From Cavia porcellus (taxonomy: Eukaryota; Chordata; Mammalia; Rodentia; Caviidae), in NCBI RefSeq assembly GCF_034190915.1, contig NW_026947499.1:4587950-4651949 (forward strand): a stretch of 64,000 nt of DNA. The letters run 5' to 3'. Positions within the stretch are counted from its first letter, which is position 1; each line of letters starts with the position of its first letter. Positions 45,966 to 57,236 of the stretch are shown piece by piece. Position numbers and translations under genes: made by a program. The notes under the pieces are model-generated. The model worked only from the letters and a program-made list of their open reading frames with translations. It did not search any database and had not been told where the DNA came from.

Positions 45966-46661
45966 TCAATTTATCAGTTTTGAAAAACAAATTGTGGCAA
46001 CACAAAATTTTAATAAAAGGGCAAACTGGATGAGAAGTACCCTCATACTTTTAGTAGTCTTTCTGCAACTTCTCTGTAAGTTTAAAATTATGCTAACATA
46101 AAAATAATACTCAAAACAAGAAGGTGCAGTTTTAAGGTAGAATACAGAAAAATTCTTGGTGAACCTTAACACCCAGAGACGGCAGGTGCTCCCCCGTGTT
46201 ATTTTCTCGGAGTAAACATACAGAGGTAGCAAGAGATGAGGAGCCCTGGGTGAAACTACGGAAAGGGCCCTGCAGGCTGGGATCCTCAGCAGATCACATT
46301 GGCCCCTGAAGAACAAGGGCTGCTTTGAGTGAGCGGTGGAGAGAAGCAAAGGCCACGGAAAACCAGCAGTGCCACCCACTTCCTGAGATTCTCCACAAGG
46401 ACAGGTAAGAAAAAGCCACGTGATCTTACTAATGGCACACACGCTAAACTGTGTCCACTCAATACTTCCAGCGAGCTGCTCACTGTCTGCCTCAACCCTC
46501 ACTGGCAGGGAAGAGTCACAGGCAGCGTGTTCCAGATAGTTTTCCAGAGGAAACTGCAGGGATGGGAGAGTCCACATTGCCTGTGAGAAGCAAGTACTAT
46601 GGTTGAGTATTAACGGACTTGCCCACCCAAAAATGTACATTCTTCCTTTGCTTTGGGGCAA
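45966..46661 (-). other. Longest open frame in the window (231 codons), probably not a gene
   Basis: The minus strand is open from an ATG at 46661 to a stop at 45966. The predicted product has no domain I recognise. It is cysteine- and leucine-rich, with hydrophobic clusters around residues 95-110 and near the C-terminus (ALLLKFCVATICF), where the DNA turns AT-rich. There is no repeat in it that I can identify. By a rough count of stop-codon frequency, one frame this long would be expected in perhaps one of every five to ten random windows of this size. Conceivably an orphan or a decayed single-exon gene; more likely chance. The opposite strand also holds an 85-codon frame. Confidence 0.1.
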
Positions 46662-49118
46662 AATCTCTTGGAGCGAGCATACAGTTCTGCGACTTCAACA
46701 CACGCATAGTAAGTTGTCCCGGGGGCCACAACTGCTCTCTGCACCCCACCTGTCACGTGGGGGTACGTGGGGCTTGAATACCCACATTTCCTCCTGCCAT
46801 CCTGTCCTGTCACATCTAAAAAGGGCAATAATGGACAATAGAATGTGTAAGTGGGTTGCAGCAATCCTGAAAGACTGAAGACGTGGTCAGGGGATGTCAG
46901 AAACTGGACAATAGGGTATAAATGTGTGTTTCAGAGCTCGCTGGAGCTGTCTCTGGGTCCTCTCCTCACCTGGTCTGACCAGCTGCTTCCCAAACACTCA
47001 CGGCTCCCTCATCATTCATTGGAGTCACCTCTTTGGGGACATCGTCTCCACTACACCTTCAACAACCCTGCCTCTGTCCTGCCCTGCTTCACCCCTTCAA
47101 ACAATAGAGAGAAGGGGCCTGCTACTTCCTGTACCATCTCTGCCCTCATCACAGGATCCTTGGAATAAAACAGCACCACTGAATTCTAATCAGCAGGGGC
47201 AGAGACATTTGGTTTGTTTTCTTGCAGCTTCTGAGAGAGGGAATCTGCCCAGGGTGTCAGGCTGCATGAGACCTTTGAAAAGCAAATGCTACCTTTCATC
47301 TAAGTTGGCAGGACTTAGCTCTTAATAGTTTTCCAGCAGCGCTGGAACAGTTCCAGGCCAAAAGCTGTGGGAGGGAGGCTGAAAGAGCTCCAAGCCAAAA
47401 GCTATAGGAAGGAGGCTCGAAGCTGTCTATTTGGGGACAGAGTAGTGCCCTGGGTGCAGGAGTAGAGAGGGCAAAAGTCTGGGTCACAAGGCGAATTTAA
47501 CCCACCCCACCCTCCCTGCTGGGGCACAGCTGGACACTGCAGACCTCCACCCACTTGGCAGAAAGCAGGGAAAGAAAAGACCTCCTGAGATATCACAGGC
47601 ACCTTGAGACCACAGCAGAGCTGCAGCTGCATCAGGGCACTAAGGAGGCCTCACTCCAGGCCACCCTCACAGCGTGCACTGTGTAAGTTGCCCCTGAAAT
47701 GATGGCTCTATCGGCTGCCCCCAGACCTGGTCACCTTCCTCTGCCCCAGTCCTGTGCCCTGTGCCCCAGGGAGTGCCCTGCTCCAGGCTGGACCTTGCCA
47801 TATAGAGCAATCATATGGGTGGGAGTAGCAGCCGCTGGGCCCTCTCCTGTACTTGGGGTACTGAGCTGAGAGCACAGGATGCAGGTGAGATCCAAGTTCT
47901 TTAACAAAGATGCACTGACGCTATACAGGAACCTGGGGTACAAAGTGTCAGATCAGGGCTCCCAGAAAACCTCTTCTGTTCTGAAGTCACCTCTCCTAGG
48001 CCCCTGCATTCAGAGCCAAGCCCCAAGGCCTTCCTACAGCAATGTTCAGAGCACACTGGATGACTCTCCCTGTGACTAAAGGGGTTATTTCTACCCCACT
48101 CCCCTCCATGCCCCAAGGTATTCCTTAAGCGTGTTTCCGCCTAGGTTGTGTCTCCTTCTGAGACCACAGGCCAGGGAAAAGACAGGCAGACACTTGTTCC
48201 TGGAACATACTTTGGCCCATTGGGGGCTGGAGCTAAGGGATGCTGGGGAACAAGGGGCAACAAAGAGTCCCCATGCCCTTTCCCAAAACCCCACATTTTC
48301 CAGCCTCAGGACACCTGGCTATGTCCCTGCTCTCATCAATCCGTGTATCAGTACATCGGCAGTGGGTTCCTCAGAGCCCCATGGAATCTTCCTATTGAGG
48401 GAAGAGGACCCCACAGACCTGTGCCCCTCGGGATTCCTGCCCTGAAGGTTCGGACCCATAAGCCTAGCCTTGTCCTGGCTGAACCCAGCACTCCTGTCCC
48501 ATGTCCCACCCTGAATCCATCCTAACACCTCAGCTGAGACTGCGTCTCTGAGCCTGGGGAGACACCCACCCAAGGGCTCATGAGTCCCCACTCTGCTTGG
48601 TCCTCTGCTGGGCCATGCAGGTTCGGAACATAGCTCGCTCACAGGTCCTGAGAACTATTTCCATGCCACCATCTGCAGCTTCAGCCCTAGCTCCCAGAGC
48701 TCCTAGAGCCCAGCTTCCCTGAGCTCCCAGACTGGGCTCTCTGCCAGCCTGCAGTTGGGTTGAATCATTGGTGTGGCTCTCTGGCACCAGGTGGGAAACC
48801 CTGAGGAAGGCTGGCATGGGGTGCAGAACTGAGAAGGAAAGAACAGGGTTCAAGGCATGAGCTTGGGCTGAGCTGCGAGCTTATGGGACCCATGGTCAGA
48901 ACATGGGAACCCAGTATGTGCCAGCTTCTCCTGGCCTCCTGCACACAGCCCAGGCACCAGCAAGCAGAGAGCGGCTCTGTCCTCCTCTCTTCCAGGCTTC
49001 TGGGCCACAGGGTCACTAAGGGTTAATGACCCCCACTGCTTCACATCCAGAGTGCTGGTCATGTCTTGCCGATCCAGGGAGCTTATGATTTTGGGAATTA
49101 GTAATCCAACATTATGAA
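46662..49118. other. Unassigned, GC-richer non-coding DNA
   Basis: About 2.5 kb of GC-richer sequence with many short overlapping frames on both strands (up to 133 codons at 46924-47325). CpG is scarce, so it is not a CpG island. 'gggtataaatgtg' at 46914 and 'gaataaaaca' at 47163 are spaced like a TATA box and a polyadenylation signal about 250 bp apart, which could be an LTR remnant. No coding exon recognised. Confidence 0.4.
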
Positions 49119-49119
49119 A

Positions 49120-49800
49120 GTGTTATGGATTAAGAACTGGTGGTCAACTTAACCCCAGCTGGATTACATCAGCATGGCATTGAGCAAAGATGCTCCACCT
49201 GAGGAAAGTTGCCAGCGCAAGTAGGCATTGAGGGTTGAGGCATTAATGTGTTGTGGCTCTGAGGTATTATGGGTTCTCCTATGTGTTGCTATTTGAGCTT
49301 TGGTTCTCCTGGAGAAGCTCTGGTCCTCAAATCAAGTATTGCTTCCTGGTTCTCAAAGGGAAGACATATGCCACTTGGTCTCCAGGATGAACTCATCATG
49401 CTAGCTTCCTGGCATGTACACAGCTGTGCTTGTCATCAGAGGAACTCTGGACATCCATGTTGCTAAGGATGGCTGTGGTGCCTTTCAGAACAGCCCTGGT
49501 CTTTGTTGTGAGTGTGACTTCTTGGCTCCAGTATAGAACCCTCATCCACCAGCACAGCTCCTTCACCCCACCGGCATGGACTTTCTGGTCTCCACCAACA
49601 ACCTTTGGGCTTTCCTGACATGAATCTGTAAAAGAGACTGGCATGAGTCCTTCTTGTGGGCTCTAGACCTCCAGTTGGACTCATGGGAGGCACTGTCATG
49701 AGCTCTGGGTTTTCATCTGGACTCATGTGGGACATTGCTGTGGGATTCAGACCTTGACTAAATATTTTATATGTCTTTGGTGTTGCAGATAGATTTCTTG
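49120..49800 (+). mobile_element. Unclassified LTR-like repeat segment
   Basis: Begins 'gtgttatggattaagaactgg', close to the 'tgttatggattgaattgtg' start used by several LTRs of the MaLR group, then 'ggtggtcaacttaacccc'. Later it has 'ttcctggttctcaaaggg', 'ccacttggtctccaggat' and 'ggacatccatgttgc', all words that recur in mammalian LTR-type repeats. 'ggactcatg(g/t)g' occurs twice about 48 bp apart near 49680 and 49725. I could not place it in a named family. Confidence 0.3.
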
Positions 49801-50260
49801 CATTTGCATGTGTTAATTCCCGGTGATCATTACAAAAATAATATTATTAATTCCATGTCCCGATTTTAATTGTTCTTTGTGTACAACCCCTAACTAAAAC
49901 AGAAGGGAAAAAGAAAAGAAAACCAAGGGCAAAACTCCCACAGCACAGTGAGCAAGAATATGTATTTATTAGGCATGTAGATGCACACGTGAGTGTCACG
50001 AGTATGCGCATGTGCTCATGTGTATGCCAAGACTCCATCATCCAAAAACACACCAGAAACTGTGGAGAGAAGCCAGGGTTAACTGCCCCCTCTTCGCTTT
50101 TCGTTACTGCTTTAGATTTTAGCACAGTTGCTGGTGTTAACCCTTTTTTAACTGGTGTTTGCCACACATAATGATCACGTTCATCACGGAGAATTTATAC
50201 CTGTACACATATTAATTTTGCTCTGTTTCCCCATTCTCCTCCCTTCCCTTCAACCCACAT
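49801..50260. other. Unassigned non-coding DNA
   Basis: AT-leaning. No repeat or gene recognised. Confidence 0.35.
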
Positions 50261-50261
50261 A

Positions 50262-50590
50262 ACCATATTGAAATCAGTATGGCAATTCCTCAAAAAACTA
50301 GGATTAGGGATTCTACATGAATAGTCCCAGCTATTCCCCTCCTAAATGTCTTCTCGAAAGAGTTAAAAGCATTACACTGTAGTGACGTATCCATACCGTA
50401 TTTATCATAGCTAAATCTTGGAAACATCCCAGATGCCCGTCAATGGCTGGACAGATAAAATGTGGTTTTATATACAATAGGGTACTGCACTGCTCTAAAG
50501 AAAAATAAACTTGAGACAGTTTTAGACAAGTGAATGCACCCAGAGACCATAACTTTAGTGAAATAAATCAGACACGCAAGCTGAATCACG
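50262..50590 (+). mobile_element. L1 LINE 3' ORF2 fragment
   Basis: 'gaaatcagtatggcaattcc', 'tcaaaaaactaggattaggg', 'ttggaaacatcccagatgcc', 'cgtcaatggctggacagata' and 'agtgaaataaatcagacacg' match, in order, the end of L1 ORF2 ('gaatcagtatggaggttcc', 'aacctagatgcccatcaa', 'gatggatggataaag', 'agtgaaataagccagac'). Plus orientation; diverged and frame-broken. Confidence 0.8.
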
Positions 50591-51533
50591 ACTTGTGCTG
50601 ACTCTGGAGGGCAGAAGAGGCTCTGCACTAAAAATTGCTCCTGTCATTGCTGCCCTTGCTTGTCTTTGGTTCTGGCTTTGCAAAATTATATGAGAGCAAT
50701 TCAAACCCTCTATCACCTAGCATTTCTGTCCATTGCCCACTCTCTTCGCTGTCACCTAAGCACTTACATTCTGCACAGATCCAGGGGAGCAGGAATCAGT
50801 CTGACCCTCTCCCAATGCCACTTCCTACCCAAAAGCAGCATCTAAATTCCAGCTGGCCAGCCTCACCTGACCAACACAGCTCTCCTGCTCCTCATCTCTC
50901 CAACAGGATGGCCAGCCTCAAAAGAGGCCTGGCGGTGTCCTGGTCACCAAAGCCGCCCAAATTCTAGCACCAGGGCTTCAGAGTCAGGAGAGCATAAAAG
51001 GATGGGGTGGGAGAAACTTCCCATGGCTGAGAATAAAAGAGAAAGGAAACAGTGACAGAGGGCACAGCTTGGGCTCCAGCTTCACCCACCCCTGAGGAAG
51101 CCTAAGAGAGCACAGGAGTGAAATGAAGCCTGGACCTCAGCACAACACCTCAGGAGTCCTGGACCAGAGTTTTCCTGAAGGCAAGTCATTGATCTTCTGA
51201 GTTGATTCCATTGCTACAGTGGCTCAAGGGCAGCTGTGAAAACACCTCAGCCAAATCAAAAGGGTCTCCACCAGTCAAGGATTCTGATAGGTCCAAGGAG
51301 CAGAAAAGGCTTTAAACAAATTATATCTTTTACTTTTCAAGTCATCTTTGACCTGAGGTGGGCAGGACCTTGGGAATAGCTGCCCTTACAAAATGAGGGT
51401 GGACAGCTTCATCCTCCTGAAGCAGCGTGGGGATTTCTTTTCTCCTCTCTCCCCTCTCTGCCCTGCCCCCACCATCTCTCTTTCTCCAGCGGTTTTGGCT
51501 TCTTGACTATTTGTTATAAGTGAATAATATGCA
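50591..51533. other. Unassigned non-coding DNA
   Basis: A proline/serine-rich plus frame (50635-50967, 110 codons) has no recognised domain. Two 'ataaaag' boxes at about 50994 and 51033 are noted only in passing. Confidence 0.35.
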
Positions 51534-51602
51534 ACTGAATAATTTTCTCCCCATTTTACCAGTGAGGAGAGCAAGGTCCAGGAATGTCAAACATGAAACT
51601 CT
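51534..51602 (-). mobile_element. MIR SINE fragment (antisense)
   Basis: 'ttttctccccattttaccag' and 'tgaggagagcaaggtccagg' match the reverse-complement MIR core ('ttatccccattttacagatgagg'). Confidence 0.55.
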
Positions 51603-52722
51603 TTCAGGTGCATTAACACCCATATTTGTTGAGGCTGCCTGATGTTCTCCCAAGCATTTTCCCTAAATCAAAGGAAAACAGTTTCTAGAGGAGTTAAACA
51701 CATTGCCTCCAAAAATGCCATTGGACACTGTCAAAAGTGTGCTTACCTGAGAACCAATGAGCTAACCAATCACATCATCTCTCTTCCTGCTGCTAGAAAA
51801 CATTGAAGTTCAGAGGAGCATTTGCCATCACCATGTTATTTCAGCACTGGGGAAGGTGCAGTGCATTTCCTTCATGTTATGGCTTCTTTTTCTCTACAGA
51901 TTATTTAGCTAAGCTAAATGCTTCTCGGCCTATAGTCAGGTACAGAGTGAACTGTGCCCCAGGAAAACCTTGGCTCAGGATGGTCCAGCTGCAGAGTGAA
52001 CCTCAGACTTTTGTGCTGAGAAAGCTTTTGGAGAGTCGCCTTTCCTCTATAGGTCTGGGGTCAGGCACGTGGCTATGACTTGGAAAATTTGTAAGCCAGC
52101 CATGGTTCCGGCTGAGAGCAAGAAAGGCAGGGTGTGGAACAAAGGAAAGAAGAGGCATGTTTGAATCAGCTGGAACTTCAAGGGCTCTCTGGCATCACCT
52201 GAACCCACCAAGACTTTCAGGGAAGAGTGACTGTGGTTTAATTTCCACTTTCCAAATCCTGTGGAAAGTACTTTTGCTGCCCACTCCTTACTGGAAGAAA
52301 ACAGGAAGGGATTCTGGGAAACACTGCTGCAGCCTAACCAAGGCAGCAGGGCCCAGACTTCCCTGTCCATTACAAAGGCAACATGATCACCTCACTATAC
52401 ACAGAGCTTATTAAAAAATAAGTGGATGATGTCCAGTACAGGGCTCTTCATGTAATGCAGCAGGTTCTTGACTTTTTTTGTAATGGTGAAATGATAGTTT
52501 TGCATGCAGTTGCCATTCTGCAGAATTTCTGGAATCTTCCTGAAAAATGAGAAGGACCCTGTAAAATTCTAATCAACTTCAGCATAACTAAGCAATTGCT
52601 AAGCTGCAAGAATTGAAGAGCATATTTAGATGATGGAAATAATTTGAGAACGACGAGTGTTGATTCCACACCCTCATACTCCCTGCCCCCCAACTCCTGG
52701 GTTCCAGGAAAACACTAGGGTG
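51603..52722. other. Unassigned non-coding DNA
   Basis: Frames of 85-107 codons at 51803-52414 on both strands are unrecognised. No repeat named. Confidence 0.35.
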
Positions 52723-52723
52723 G

Positions 52724-52748
52724 TTTTTTTTTTTTTTTTTTTTTTTTT
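52724..52748. repeat. Poly-T run, 25 bp
   Basis: Homopolymer of T. It could be the tail of an antisense retroposon, but the flanking sequence matches none that I recognise. Confidence 0.9.
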
Positions 52749-54556
52749 AAGCTAAAGAAATACTTTTGCAAAGAAACATTTGTGTGCAGCAAGTTGCTGG
52801 TCCCATCTCAGTTATTCAGTGCCTCTTAAGAGCCAGTTGCAGTTTATATTTGCCAGTCTTGAAGGCACATCAGAGTGTCAAGTGTTCCCTTTAGCACTGA
52901 GTATCTGTAGGAAGGCCTGGCTGACTTTTGTAGTACATTCATTGAAAGAGATATTAAAGAGGTTTTGTGGGGAAAGTTATAGTTTCCTACTCATGTAAAT
53001 ACATCATGATCTATATGTGAGTGTAGCAGGAATGTAAACTAATACTCCATTAGCTCTGAAAAGCACATAAAGACGTACAACTAAAGGAAATTTATTGGCT
53101 TAAGTGAATATCAGAACACAACAGAAGAAAGGCCCCTCAAAATGCTGGTAAACAGATTCTTATTCCTTATTTGTGGTGTGGTAGAGGCAAACGTCAGCAC
53201 TGCAGTGCAGAAATACTGGTGACTGAAAACACAAGTCTCAAGCAAAGCAAAATGAAATACAAGCGGCAGCTCTATTGCTGAGCAAAACACTTCAAGTAGG
53301 AAGAAAACACGCACTTGACTGATTCTTTCCGTGGGTCACTCCAGTGCATGCTGATGGGCCGGTAGCACTGTGTGAAGGACACAGTTGATGGTGTCCTGGG
53401 GTCATTTCCATGCTCGTGGTAGAAGCCATGAGTGCACACACAGCCACGAGACAGAAAGAAAATTTAGTTAGATCCCTCACCTGTCTCCCATGGTGAGTGT
53501 GGAGCAGTCTGATACTCTGCATGTGGCATTCTCAGGCTTTGTAGCTGTCACATAATCCTCAAAGCCTGGCCCACCAAGCTCCATGAAGACCAAGAGTACA
53601 TTCAAGGGAAATCAAGTCTGTGGTGCCTGACACCCTCAGCAAATGAACTCTCTGAGTCATATGCTCTATCCCCTGGTGTGCTGTCCCCTTTCCTGATTCC
53701 TGGTGGCTCAGTAGGGACCCAGCAAACCCTGACATGAAACAGCCACAAGGGAAGTGCTACTTCCAGACTGAGTGACAGAGCAGGAATGACAGCTTTGCTG
53801 AACGCCCACCAAGCTCCCCGGTGCCTCCTCCAAGATAACTCATCTGTATGGCTGATCTCACCCCAGGCAGCAGCTGGTGGGACCATGGACACAGGAAGCC
53901 ACATGGGTCGTCACTGTGACACATGGTATCAGGAACTAATCAGGCTCCAGATTTTAGGGACCAGCTTACAGAAAAGGATTAAATCAAAACAAAGTGGTGT
54001 GGGGTCCAGGAAGGTCAAAAATCTCTTGGAACTAAGAGAAAGACTTCCTTGCATATCCGGTATTTATGGGATTTCAGCATGTTTGGGCAGTGTGAGAGAA
54101 AGAGAAAGGGGAAAGCTGAGGTAATGGTGGGAAACTGAGCAAGGTCTTGCGAAACAGAATACAGGACAAAGCAAATCTTGCTCACTGGGAGAACTGTCTC
54201 ATCTCTCTGGTTGGTAGTAGACAGTCTTAGCTCTGGGACCTCGAGTCCTTGCTGCCTCAGCTCGGTTGTTTTCTTGTCTCTGGAGCACTGTGCTCAGCAC
54301 TTTAACCCTTACACATTCCAGTGCTCAACAATTTGTACCAAGAGAGGGGCACGCAGAAGGCAGCCAGTGGATGCCAGGGGCTGCAGCCCCCTGGGTGCAT
54401 CGCTGATGATGCAGGGATTCACTTGTTCCTTTGCCCCTTCCCCACAGGCCTTGTGAGGGCGGCACCAGTCCGGCATGCATTTAAGCACAGTCAGTCACAT
54501 TACTGCCACTGTTGGTACCCTGAAGGTCATCATTCCATTCATTCATCATCTCCTGG
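52749..54556. other. Unassigned non-coding DNA
   Basis: About 1.8 kb without a named repeat. A 188-codon plus frame (54321-54887) starts here but its second half is LTR sequence, so it is not credible. Confidence 0.4.
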
Positions 54557-54557
54557 A

Positions 54558-54964
54558 GTCTTGGTTACTTTCTCTCCTTGCTGGGACAAAATACCTAACA
54601 CTGAAAATGAAGGAAGGAAATATTTATTTAGCTTACTGTTTGTGGAGGTTTCAGCCCATAATCAGCAGCTCCCAGGCAGGTTGGCATGGCAGAGGGAAAC
54701 ACTTGAAGGTGGCAAAGATAGCAAAAGCAACAAGAGCAAAAGAGGGAGGAAACAAGTCATCCTTCATATTCAGTTTCATCCCTTATATTTTACCCAGGTC
54801 ATCACCACCACTACACCCAGGGCAGGTGTGGCATTCACAAATTTCTTTGCCCTCCTCTTGCACAGGCTGAGGATATCTACAAAGTAAGGATCCTGGTTCC
54901 CTGCTGAGTCCCTCACTTAAACTTCTAAACTTCTCAAGTTGACACAATGTATCAACTGTAACAC
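54558..54964 (-). mobile_element. MaLR-like LTR (antisense)
   Basis: 'cttggttactttctctcctt', 'gggacaaaatacctaacac', 'tatttatttagcttactgtt' and 'tggaggtttcagcccataat' match the reverse complement of the MaLR LTR 3' end. The far end has 'aacttctcaagttgacacaa' and 'tgtatcaactgtaaca', the same 5' module as at 24890 and 41110. It is the most complete copy of this family in the window and abuts an inverted-repeat structure. Confidence 0.65.
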
Positions 54965-55531
54965 CTTGTCACTTAGCTTGTGAGGTTTTGAAATTAGAAG
55001 CCAATATTGTTGTGTCATACAATCATATATATTTGTTGTAAAGAATAAAGTTTAAAAAGTCAGCTAGAATATGGTAGTTAAAGACAAAGAAGCTGAAATG
55101 CATTTTTGTTGATGATATCCCATTCTCTTTACACACACACACACGCACACACATACACATGTGCACACACTCATGTCATCCTTTCCATGGTCTGCGAGCT
55201 TGTGTTTCAACAAGACAGCTCCTCTCTCCTCCTGCTGTCTGCTTAGGCATCGCTCAAGACCCCTGTCTGTGTCCAACCCTAGCAGGGAAGAGTCTGACAG
55301 GAGTAAGGCTTGCTTCCACCTGTGTACCCTTTTCTTGGGCCTCAGTGCAAATCTCCTAGGTGGCTGGCTATCAGAGGGGCACATGCACACCTGCTCTGTG
55401 TGGGGTGTTGTATGCTTGGCCTTCCTGGGCTGTCCACTCCTCATATTTCGTTACTTTTTCTTCGCTTAGAGAAAGGAGGTATAACACAACAATATTGGCT
55501 TCTAGTGTTACAGTTGATACATTGTGTCAAC
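54938..55531. repeat. Spaced inverted repeat (arms about 53 bp, spacer about 460 bp)
   Basis: Bases 54938-54964 are an exact reverse complement of 55505-55531 (27 bp). Bases 54995-55020 are the reverse complement of 55479-55504 with one mismatch. In the left arm the two blocks are separated by 30 extra bases (54965-54994) that the right arm lacks. The left arm starts inside the antisense MaLR-like LTR. Either a second, inverted copy of the same element lies at 55479 onward, or the segment was duplicated in inverted orientation. Confidence 0.85.
55131..55170. repeat. (CA)n microsatellite
   Basis: About 40 bp of CA repeats with a few interruptions, within the spacer of the inverted repeat. Confidence 0.9.
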
Positions 55532-56855
55532 CAGGAGTTTGAATTAATGAGTGCGTGTGTCACATTTATGTTTCATGGGGAATATAAGCTCGCAAAATTA
55601 TGACTTCGAAGGTTTAGAGAAAGATGTAAACAAGGCCAGGATACAGCCATTATTGAAGGAAAACTTCCTGTTAGCTGTTAAGATGCAGGTAATTGTTTAC
55701 ATGGTATCAGATGTGAACTGTATGAGTGTGCACAGAATAACAACTCCGGCTTTAAGGGACTCATGAAGTCTTCCCATTATAGTATTAAATGTCATTTGTA
55801 ACATCAACAGTAAACCCTATGATGTATGTGTGTTTCAAGAGTGTACTTTATAAGTGCCACATGAGAGAGAGAGAGAGACAGAGAGATTTTTGTGTGAATG
55901 GAAGGGGTCCAGAAATTTTTGCTCACTGCTGATTCTTGAGTACCCAGGAGGAATCATGCAGCAGAGAGCCTGCATATGTCTGTATACTTTCCTGCACAGC
56001 TGAAAAATCATATGAAAAATAACAAGAGCTCGTACAAAATGCATCCTGTGGCTCCCATTACTACGTGGGAACTCAGGGCTGTGTGCTGGCAGAGTGCAGA
56101 GTGACGTGAGTTTGTCCCGTTAGCCAGCAGTGAAAGAAGAGCAGGCGTGAATATTTTACAATTAAGGGTCCCAGTTAGGGGCAAAGGACAAAGGAAGCCA
56201 CAAGTTCTGGTGCAGTCTATCTGTGCACCTCACAAGTGCTCTTAATTTCCTCTCCACATGCATGGCTTAGGTGACTGACTCACCCAAGCCATGCAGATCC
56301 TGGTTGCACAGTGTTCTGGAGGCTACAGACCAGGGTCAAGCTGTGGGCAGTGCTGTCTTGACCGAAGCCCTTCTCTCAGTATGCAGGTGTTTGTTTTCTC
56401 TCCTTGTGAATGATTTTTCCACCTGTGGGCACGTTTCTGGGCCCAGTGTTTCTCTTCCCATAAGGACACTGGCCATATGACAGGAGAGCCCACCATAGAA
56501 ATCAGCCACCTTGTCCTGCACAGTCCAGATGTGCTCAGTGGTCATGGCTGGGACTCCACTGTGATGGGGAAGTCTACACAGCCCCCGGACTCCTTGCACT
56601 GTCATCACCATCATGGAGAGTCATCCACCATGAGGCTGCCTGGCAGCAGGAAAGGGAAGGAACCTCTGCGGAGGGAGGCTCCTCCAGAGAGCACTGTGGG
56701 ACACTCTGTCTGGGACCCACAGCCCCTGTATTCAGAATCCGGCATTTCCTTTTCAAAGCTAAGGACACAGTGCCAGTTCTCTTTTTGTTGAGACAGAACC
56801 TGGAGCTGAGCATTAATAGTGAAGTTCTGGTTATATTCATTTGCTTAAAGAGTAG
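55532..56855. other. Unassigned non-coding DNA with a GA microsatellite
   Basis: A (GA)n tract lies at 55863-55886. The rest is unique-looking; frames on both strands at 56271-56840 reach 104 codons and are unrecognised. Confidence 0.4.
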
Positions 56856-56856
56856 A

Positions 56857-57236
56857 GCTTGTGTTGGTACTTTGTCTCATCAAAGAGACAAAGTACCCAT
56901 CACCCAAAATGAAGGAAGAAAACACTTATTTAGCTCACAATCTGTGGAGGTTTCAGTCCATACTCACCTGGCTCCAAGGCAAGGTGGCTCATGGCACAGA
57001 ACAAGGTAACAGTTCATGGCAGTGAAAGACAGCAAAAGAAGCAAGAGCAAGAAGGGAAGAATGTAAAGAATTCTCATCCTGTCCCTCCTATTCTATGCAG
57101 GCCACATTTTCCATTGGTGTAGCATGTACACCCATAGTCCCAGCATTGGACCATGAATCAACCACAAATTCTAGAAGCCTGCTCCCATGGTGCATGAGGT
57201 TTGGGGGGACATCCACACAGCCTTAGCAGAGTTGTA
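56857..57236 (-). mobile_element. MaLR-like LTR (antisense)
   Basis: 'gacaaagtacccatcaccc', 'aaaatgaaggaagaaaacac', 'ttatttagctcacaatctg', 'tggaggtttcagtccatac' and 'gaggtttggggggacatcc' follow the reverse complement of a MaLR LTR from 3' end to 5' start. The 5' module seen at 54.9 kb is missing. A perfect hairpin (56866-56897) lies at the left edge. Confidence 0.65.

Noticed and set aside
46662..49118. Possible CpG island or gene promoter in the GC-rich stretch
   Set aside because: CG dinucleotides are scarce; the composition is CCT/AGG-rich rather than CpG-rich.
54321..54887. 188-codon plus-strand open frame
   Set aside because: More than half of it is antisense MaLR-like LTR sequence; no domain is recognised.
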